A DNA stretch of 64,000 nt, from the NCBI RefSeq assembly GCF_032062135.1, contig NC_092869.1:49291943-49355942 (forward strand). The letters run 5' to 3'. Positions 21,701 through 30,700 of this stretch are shown one piece after another. The notes beneath the pieces are model-generated. The model ran no database searches and was not told where the DNA came from. It saw nothing but the letters and a program-made list of their open reading frames with translations. Each line of letters begins with the position of its first letter. Positions within the stretch are counted from its first letter, which is position 1. Source of the stretch: Pyxicephalus adspersus. Taxonomy: Eukaryota > Chordata > Amphibia > Anura > Pyxicephalidae. The position numbers were made by a program, and so were the translations under genes.

Positions 21701-24700
21701 CCTGGGTTACTGGACATACCCATTCTTTGTCACCTCATTTGGCACTCTTTCATAGAGAACCATCCTCTAGTGTGGCTTTTGGTTTATCTAAATTTGATCA
21801 TCTTTGTCTGCTGGCAGCTAAAAAAGCTATATTGAAACAATGAATGGAACCCCAACCTCCCACATTGACACAATGTACTAATTATTTGCAAACCCTCATG
21901 TTCATTGACAAAACTAAAGACACCAAACATTTAGACACTCACCCACAAAAGTTTTTTGCAACGTGGATGCAATACTTACAGTATTCTTTACCTCCGTCTC
22001 AGCTGCAGGCTGTTATAGAAACTTTTCGCCATATGATTTGGTGTGACTTGAGGGCTTTGGGAGTAACTAGTTAGAGATTTGTTTGACGTAAGGGCGCATG
22101 TTTATCTGTGGGAGGGAAATGATCTAAAAATCCTATTTTCTCTTATATTTTCCTTTGTAAAGCGATTTCTTGGAAGGTAGAGGAACAGTCTACCGATTGT
22201 TCAAGGGTATATCTTAGTTTTTTGGGACTTGGTTTTGTCCCCTGGTTATGTGGTTATTTTTCTAGTTTTTCTATGTATATTCGGTCACTTTTATAAAATT
22301 AAAAAATTAAGGGGCACAGACAATATTTTGGGATGTATTTCATGTCTGCAGTAATGTTATTTGTGTTAGGGTCTTTTTGGGGCCCGTTACACTTCTCTTT
22401 TCTTTCTGTTTATCTTTTTTTTTGTACTCTGCACTTGATTATATTGTATGTCTTTTTTTGCACTGTCTTCTTTTTTTACTGTATTTGTTTTCTATTGTCT
22501 TGCCATCAATAAAAAAAGATATTTAAAAAAAAAGTGGTGGGTGAATGTGATATGTGAAAGGGACACTAGCTTATCACCGTGGTGGGTGAGTGTGATATGT
22601 GGGAGGAACGCTCTCTGGCTGATAATAGTCGTGAGTGTGATATGTGGAAATGACTCTGGCCTAAAATAGTGGTGGATAAGTGTGATATGTGGGAAGGACC
22701 TCAGCTGATTGTAGTGGTGGGTGAGTGTGATACATAAGAAGGTCTCTGGCTGATTGTAGTGATGGGAGAGTGTGATATGTGGAAGGGACTTTGGCTGATA
22801 ATCGTGATGGGTGAGTTTCATATGTGGTAGGAACTCTGGCTGATAACAGTGGTGGGTAGGAGTGATATGTGGAAAGATCTCTGGCTGATAATAGCGGTGA
22901 ATGAGTGTTATATGTGAAAGGGACTCTGGCTAATAATAGCGGTGGGTGAGTGTGATATGTGGGAGGGACTTTGGCTGATTATAGTGTGTGATATGTGGGA
23001 GGGACTCTGGCTGATGATAGTAGTGGGTGAGTGTGATATGGGGGAGGATGTTTCGCTACTAAAATTCAGTGATTTGTATCTTCTTAGGATTGGGGAGCTG
23101 GTGGAGGTGATGATAAAGATTTTACAGGAATACAAGGGTTCAAGTCCAGATGAAGAAGAAGAAGAAGATAAGTGTGTAGTGTTCTTCTTTATCAGAGAAT
23201 CTGTATGTGAGATGCCATTACATGTACATATTTGGGTCTCTATTCCTGACATTCCATTCTATGTCTATGTATGCATATATAATATGCACCCATAACCAAA
23301 ATTCGACTTTTTTATGATGTTTTCAACACCTGGCATTTCACTATTTATATATATATATATATTGAAATGTCCATACCTACCTACATACCATACATAGTGG
23401 TGCTTGAAAGTTTGTGAACCCTTTAAAAGTTCTTTTATGTGAATGACCTACAAAATCAACTTTTTTTCAAAAAAATGACAACAGTAGTTGAAGCAAACCT
23501 TGTTAAACAAATATAACAAAAGGTGTTATATTTGGTCATGTATTTTTTGAAGAAAAATTCTTGCATAACATGCTCTGAGTATATGTTGTCAGTCGCTTGT
23601 TCAGCAATAACTAAAATTAAACATTTGGAGTACCTGTTAATCAATCCTGCACGTCAACTTGGTATCTTGCTTTATATTTTTCCACAACATTCTCGTTGGT
23701 TTTACTTGGTCATTCCAGAACTTTTCTTTTATTTCACTTTTAACTATATTTTGGTAAACCAAGTTGCGTGTGTCTTTCTACATGACCCACTGCCTCCTAA
23801 GATTCAGTTCACAGACAGATGTCATGACCTTTTCCTTTAGAGTTCTCTGATATAGTTCAGAATTCATTGTTCCATCAATCATGGCAAGCCATCCAGGCCC
23901 AGATGCAAACCAGAACACACCACCATGTTTCACAGATGGGATGCTGGAATGACATGTTTTTCTTTCTCCAAATCATTAAATTATCACTTGCCATGCAGAG
24001 GGTCTTTTATTGCTGTTCAGTGTTCTCCTCATGGTGGACTTATAAACATCAACACTCGCCAATCTGAGCCCGGACTTCAGATCTTTCAAGTTGTAGTTGT
24101 GTTTGATGGTTGACCATGTCAACCTTTCAAGCTTAATGGGTATCAGCATCTCTTTTTACATCTATATTCAGGGCTAAGATATATAGATATTGAGGGTTGA
24201 CTTGACACACCTTTATCTCTATATTCACATACATGACCCAACATTGTTATCTGTATAGGTGGATTCGTCCATACCTGAAATTGATAAATCTCACTTCTGC
24301 CATTACCAGGTCCTCTCCAGAGAAGTCACAGCTTGGGGATGCTGTATTTATTGTGGATGATGTAACAATAACTGCTCCAGGATCTGAGTGCACATTGGTG
24401 CGAGATCTCAGTCTACATATAAGTGAGGGGAGCAATCTCCTGATAAGTGGAGAAACTGGCAGTGGAAAATCTTCCATTTTGCGTGTTCTAGCAGGACTGT
24501 GGAAGATCAAACATGGTAAGTCATAAGTCACTGTATGTGTGAGCAATAGACTCCACTCTTCTGGTCTTTCTGTCTCCTGCCCTCCCTATCACCTTTAACT
24601 TTTTGTCTTCTCCTCTCTCACCATCTGTCACGGGTTCCTTGTCTTTCCTTGTTTAGTTAAATAGACTTGTATTGAGTTCTGTATCCTACAGAGGTTTCAT

Positions 24701-27700
24701 CTTTTGGTTGTTAGCTACATTGTCTGGACAGCTGTATTTGGTTACCTCCCTTGTTAATTTGCCACTGATTGCCAGTCATGCCTCCATCTTGTTCCTGTGA
24801 GTGTCAAAGACAGTCTTCCTTCTTGTGTTTTCACGTCTCCCTTTTCCTCTCTCACAAGTTTATATACCTCCTTAGGTCGGGTCTCTGTCTTCACTCAGTT
24901 TGGTCCTCATGGTGTTCTTTTCCTGCCACAAAAGCTATTTCTGAGTGATGGAAGCCTGAGAGAGCAGGTGAGGCTCCCACATATTTTGTCTCTGCCTGTA
25001 TAGAAAAGCGAGAGCCGTCTGCAGTGCACCTTTTGCTGGTGTCTTGCCTTGCTAAGTAAAGCATGCAATAGCACTTCTAGTACTGTGTACAATATGGCAA
25101 TCATGTGTGCCCTGCTACTGTACTCACAAAGTGTTTTCTTTTTTTAGGTCATCTACCCACTGAAGGAAATATACCCAAGTTCAGGTGAGTTATCTGGGGT
25201 TAGGGTTAGTATGCTGTTTGACTTCCATCAGCTGCTGAATTGTCTGGAAAAGTACAGTGATGACACATCCCTGGAAAAGACCTTTTTCTTGATTGGGAGG
25301 AGATACTGTGACACATTTCTGTGGGGAAAGGCAGTATAGTGGCACATGTGCATTGCATTGATACATATCAGGGTATATTGATTCATTGACTCTCTGGAGA
25401 GAAAAGCAGTGCAGTGACATATCTTTGAAAAGGGAGGCAGTGCAAAGGAAATCTCAGAAGTTTCATTGCAGTTCCAGTTGGAGGGACACATCTTTGGCGC
25501 CTGTGGTGGTGTAGTAGCACATCTACAGAGAGGAAGGCACTACAGTGATATATCTGTGGAGGCAGAGAAGGTGCAGTGGTATATTTCTTGATGGAGGGGG
25601 ACAAATAAATTATTCAATTCTGTTTCTGGTGGGGGAGGGGGGGTTGAACAGTCACTTGCCTTGCAGGGGGTTTTGGAAAGGCTCTACTGAGATACATATT
25701 TCCCACACTTCTTTTCTCCATCTCAGGTCGGATGGATGATGAGAGAATCCTCAGATCACTGGATATGTCAGGCCTGGTAAGACAAGAGAAACCCTCACAT
25801 TTACTGCAGTGAGGAAAGTGTGGTGGATCTCCTTCTGGCTCCATTCTTTAATGTGCTGCAAACACAGAGTAATTACCACCTTTACCTCATTCACCAGTTA
25901 GTTCTCCTAGCTCGTATACAGGGGGGTATGGAGGCCTACATCATACTGGTTGTCTGATATATGATGCCACGGGACTCCCTCTATATCTTCATGTCATTTT
26001 CTTTGTGACAGACATCTCTGGTTAGCAGGACAGGGGGTCTGGACCACGCAGTGGACTGGAACTGGTAAGCCCCATTACATCCTTTTTTTTTGTTTGTTTA
26101 CATGTGGTGTGATTTGGCCCGTTTGTATTTACTATATTTTTACAGGTCAGAGGTTCTGTCTCCTGGAGAAATTCAGCGTTTGGCCTTTTCTCGCCTTTTC
26201 TATCTGCAACCTAAATATGCAGGTAAGATTAATAATTGCATATCTGTGTTGCATGTAGGCTGTAGTAAGTGGAACCGGCCAAAAGGGGATGTCTGGACGT
26301 GATTGGTCTCATTCATGGAGCAGGGTCATTCAAAGGGTTGAGATGGTCCTGTACAGAGTCAGCTTTATATGTTCTTCAGACCTTATCAGCACACCTGGCA
26401 TTGTATGGTGATTGTGAATGTTCACTGTAATTAGTCAGAAAAGGACTGTGATGCAATGGAGGCAGGGAGACTGTAATTTTATTTTTTTCTTCAGTTTTCA
26501 GATCTTTTTTTCTCTGTTTTACTTTACTACTGGTTATAGTATAATCTGGAGTAGTACAAAAGTTTGTATCCTTTTTTGCAGCTGATTATTATTTTAACAG
26601 CTGTCACATCCCTTTTTCGATACCAATATACAGACAAACAGGAAAGAACATAGGACTTTTCTGGCAGCACTTAAGAAACAATAAATCATATATTTCTAAT
26701 TTATTAACAAACATTTTCATCTCAAACAGGAAAATAACAAGAAAAGACATGGGTTCATTTGGCAAAGAAAAATATTTAAATGTATTCGTTTGAACAACAT
26801 CAAAGGTGCAAACCACATCAAAAATCAATCCCAGAAACACCAAACAGGTGATTTTTAAAACATATTTAGTCTAAGGCATCCCTAAGCCTGTATAGGCAGG
26901 GAAGTGCCTTGCTTGCTAGACAATCAGTTGTCTAAGAGTTGCAACAGGTATGAGAAAAAGGTTCAGTAGTCTGCAGCCCAATATATACAATGCTATTATA
27001 ATATTTTATAAAATCATTCCATCTCTGTTATCTTCTGTTTACTACTTTTACCATTTATTTGTGTACATAATTTTATTAACTTCTTACACAATATTTTTTA
27101 ATGGTTTCCTTTATTACCTGACCTATATATACAATGCCATTAATAATATTTTATATAATCATTCCATTTCGGTTAGCTTTTGTTTACTACTTTTACCATT
27201 GTTATAGCATACACTCTGATATTGTATCTGATATTGGAATATTGTCATATAAATATTGGGTTTATAGAATGGTTCCCTTAACCATTGTTCTTTTTCATTC
27301 TATTGTACAGTTGCTCTGACTCTCTACACATATCCCCTAAAGAAGCCTTCTGGCGAAACGCTTCAGGCTGCAGACTACTGAGCCTTTTTCCCATAACTCT
27401 GCAACTCTGTCAGACAACTGATTGTCTAGCAAGCAAGGCACTTCCCCACCTATAGAGGCTTAGGGATGCCTTATTGATGTGATTGATGTGATTTGCACCT
27501 TTTGATGTTGGTTAAACAAATACATTTAAATATTTTTCTTTGCCAAATGAACCCGTCTTTTCTCATTTATTTTCCTATTTCTGAAGCATTATGGGCTGGC
27601 AGATCCAAAATTGATAAGATAGTTAGTAACTTCTTCCACATTGTACTGTTGTTTTCACCTAAAACACCATAACATTTATTATCTTAATCCATTTAAAACC

Positions 27701-30700
27701 GCAATATAAAAAATTACATCACCATATTGGATATAAAATTCCAAAGCAAATGGGGAATGGACTTTAGCCGAGATATTCTCTACACAATTCACAAAATATC
27801 AAACTGCTTCCTCAGAAATAAGATTGGGTTATAGAAAACATTGATTGCAGAGTTTGATTAACAAATACCTTTGATTCCACGTGTCTTCCGTTGTCTGGGG
27901 GCCATTCTCACACCATTGGTTTGTCCTCTTTGGTTAGAAAGCTGCCGGTAAGATGTTGGTGTTTTTTGATGTATATCTTGACTGTAATTTGAAAAATTGA
28001 ATGGTTGAATATTGTATAACTATTTATATGTAATATGTGGGTGTCTAGGTCTCCTGAGGAATCAGGTTTGATATTACGCGAAACGCGTAGAGAATATCTC
28101 GGCTAGAGTTCCCCATTTGCTTTGGAATTTTATATCCAATTTAGTAATGTGATTTTTTGATATTGCGGTTTTAAATGGATTAGGATAATAATTGTTATGG
28201 TGTTTTAGATGAAAATGTTTGTTTTAATAAAATATTAGAAATATATGCTTTATTGTTTCTTAAGTCCTACCGGAAAAGTCCCATGTTCTTTCTTGTTTGT
28301 CTGTATATTATAATCCGGAGTAGACCAAACTGGCTAAACACTGAACCTAGCATATTGAAAACCACAGCATGTTGTATGTGTAATGCAGGAAATAAAATGC
28401 TGATGTTCAGATCCTTAGATCCAGGGGTTCACATCTTCAGATGCCCAAAGGAATCACTTAGTGTTGCAAGTGCAGTTGTCACTGTGGGATCACCTGGAGA
28501 AAGCCTGTGTGTCTTTCTAACCTGATTACTTTAATATACTCTTGGTGCTGTTCCTGTTTTTCAGTGCTGGATGAGGCAAGCAGTGCACTCAGCGAGGAAG
28601 CAGAGGCAGAGTTATATTCACAGTGTACCCAGCTAGGAATGACATTGATTAGCGTTGGACACAGACGCAGCTTGCAGGAGGTAAGAGACCCCAAAGTGTG
28701 TGACATAATAGTAAGTGAATGCAATGTCTTAAGAGGAATGTGTGGCAGCTTTTTTAATTTTCTATAATTGTAAGATGAATATGAAATTTATTTTTCTAGC
28801 TTACAGGAGGAGCCCCTTAGTTCTGTTTTACAGTTTTTGACCTTCCCTTACCTCCCTATTGGACCTGTAATTTACAGACCTCAGTGAAGTATTCAGAACA
28901 TTGACTCCCCCTATTCCAGTCTGTTTTAGATGGGGCTTGATGTGATCTGAAAAAGACAATCCAAAATCAGACTGCCTCTGCTGTGCAATTTAGTTAACGC
29001 ACAGAGCTCTGGGAATCATTTGTCATGTATTCAGTCTTTCTTTATCCTCCATTGAGGGTCAGAGAATTCTAATATTATTGGGTTATAGTGCAGGCTGATA
29101 AACCTCTGCCATTATGGTTGATAACTCTTTAAGTGAGGGTAAAGGTTCAACAGAATTTTGTGACTGCTATCTGTTCCCACTTTTTTTTTTATTTCCATTT
29201 GTGTTGTTGAAGTTCATGTAGTTTGTTTGGCTTTCTGTTAATCCTTCTCTGTAGATCTCCTTAAAGTGGAATTCAACCCATTTTACACTCACCTGTCTCT
29301 GTTCTGTCACGGATGCTGCAATTGTCTTCCCTTTTCTCTTGCTTACTTTGCCCATCTTGATTGTCTGGGCCAGAATAACATAACCTCATTCAGTCCTGGC
29401 AGCTGCAGGAGGAAACCAAAATGTTTGGGTGTCCTCTGGGTCTGTTACCTCAATCCCCTGGCTTTGTTCAAGTTTTCCTGGACTACTTTTGGGTTTTCCC
29501 AGATGACCCTGACTTGTCAGAGTATTTTCTTCTTATTCAAAAAAAATTAACATTCTTCAGTATTATTATTTTTTATTTTGGTCTGTAATTGATTACATGG
29601 GCACTGGGGTTGTTGACCAGAATACATCCACCCCCTTAGTGAAACGTGTAGGTAGCAGGATGGGTTTCTAAAACTGACTTAGCTTATTCCTGGAATGGTG
29701 ACAGATTTTGTACACCTGTCACATAGAGGATGAGCATAGGATTCCCTGTAGACCTATTGTAAGAACATTTCAGTCCTCCCTATTGCTAAAATCCTCACTG
29801 AACTTTGGAGTCCACTGGCCCCCACCTAGGTGCCCACAGGCCTGGTCAATCATATCATTTTGGGAGATTTTGACCTGACCTCAGTCTAGTTGTACTAGGT
29901 TAACCTTCATTTGTTTCACTTGTTTTAGGTTAAGTTGGTTTATCTAAAGGGCTTTCATTTAGCCCAATTACTCAAGAGTAAGGGGAGCCTAACAGATTTA
30001 TTACCATTTTTCTTCATCTTATCTCAGATGAATAGTTTTTGGGGACATTTGAAGGGGGAAGGGGACGAAGAAAACTATTATACTCCGGAGAGGGGTTGGG
30101 TTGTTTGGTTGGTGGCATTTTTTTGTTTGATTTTGTTCTGATGTTTTACTTTGTCTGTAATATGCTACGTCTTTGGTCAGGTGACAGAAGTACATACTTA
30201 ACTCTGTAACAAGCACAGAAAGCTTATGTTATTGCAATAATTATTATTGCATTGTTTGAACTATGTAAACTTAATAAACATTTGCAAAAAAAACTCAAAT
30301 TGCAAGCAGACAGGTTGTTTGTTGCAGAAGGGACTGGCATTGTCTCTTGGGTAATAGAATAAACATACCTTCACAGTTTTCTAAGTACACTCCTTCTCCT
30401 TGCTCCAGCACTAGTGCTGCCATCTTCATGCAGTCTGCTGGGTTCAGGTCTTCAGCAATCTTGATTAGCCAAGTTGGAATGGCTTAACCCCTGCATTTGC
30501 AAACAGACAGGTAGCTTTATTTTTTTCCTACATTGCCTGTCTCTGCTGCAATAAACTGCTTGCTCTTAATTTTTCATTTTTAATGTATAGTTTGCCTTAA
30601 ATATATTGATTGGTATTGGCAACTAACATGTAAATTTCCTTTTACTTTGTCTAAAAACCACAATTTTGTAAAAATGGATATCAGAGCCTATGTGTTATTG

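Larger units (their letters stand above)
26627..28310. mobile_element. Nested inverted Penelope-type repeats in ABCD4 intron 17
   Basis: Outer arms: 26,627-26,978 are inverted against 27,366-27,575 plus 28,208-28,310. A second inverted pair (27,655-27,830 against 28,045-28,215) is inserted in the right arm. Each family carries a CTGANGA...GAAAC core like the hammerhead motifs of Penelope elements. Short direct copies (26,987-27,055 and 27,130-27,205) lie in the centre. No RT was found here. The Penelope assignment is inference from the ribozyme-like motif. Confidence 0.6.

Noticed and set aside
24259..24309. Upstream start of ABCD4 exon 12
   Set aside because: Also in frame, but it adds residues with no counterpart in the human protein.
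29620..29660. Another hammerhead-like site (GTGAAACGTGTAGG)
   Set aside because: It has the GAAAC tail but no CTGANGA core or stem II nearby.
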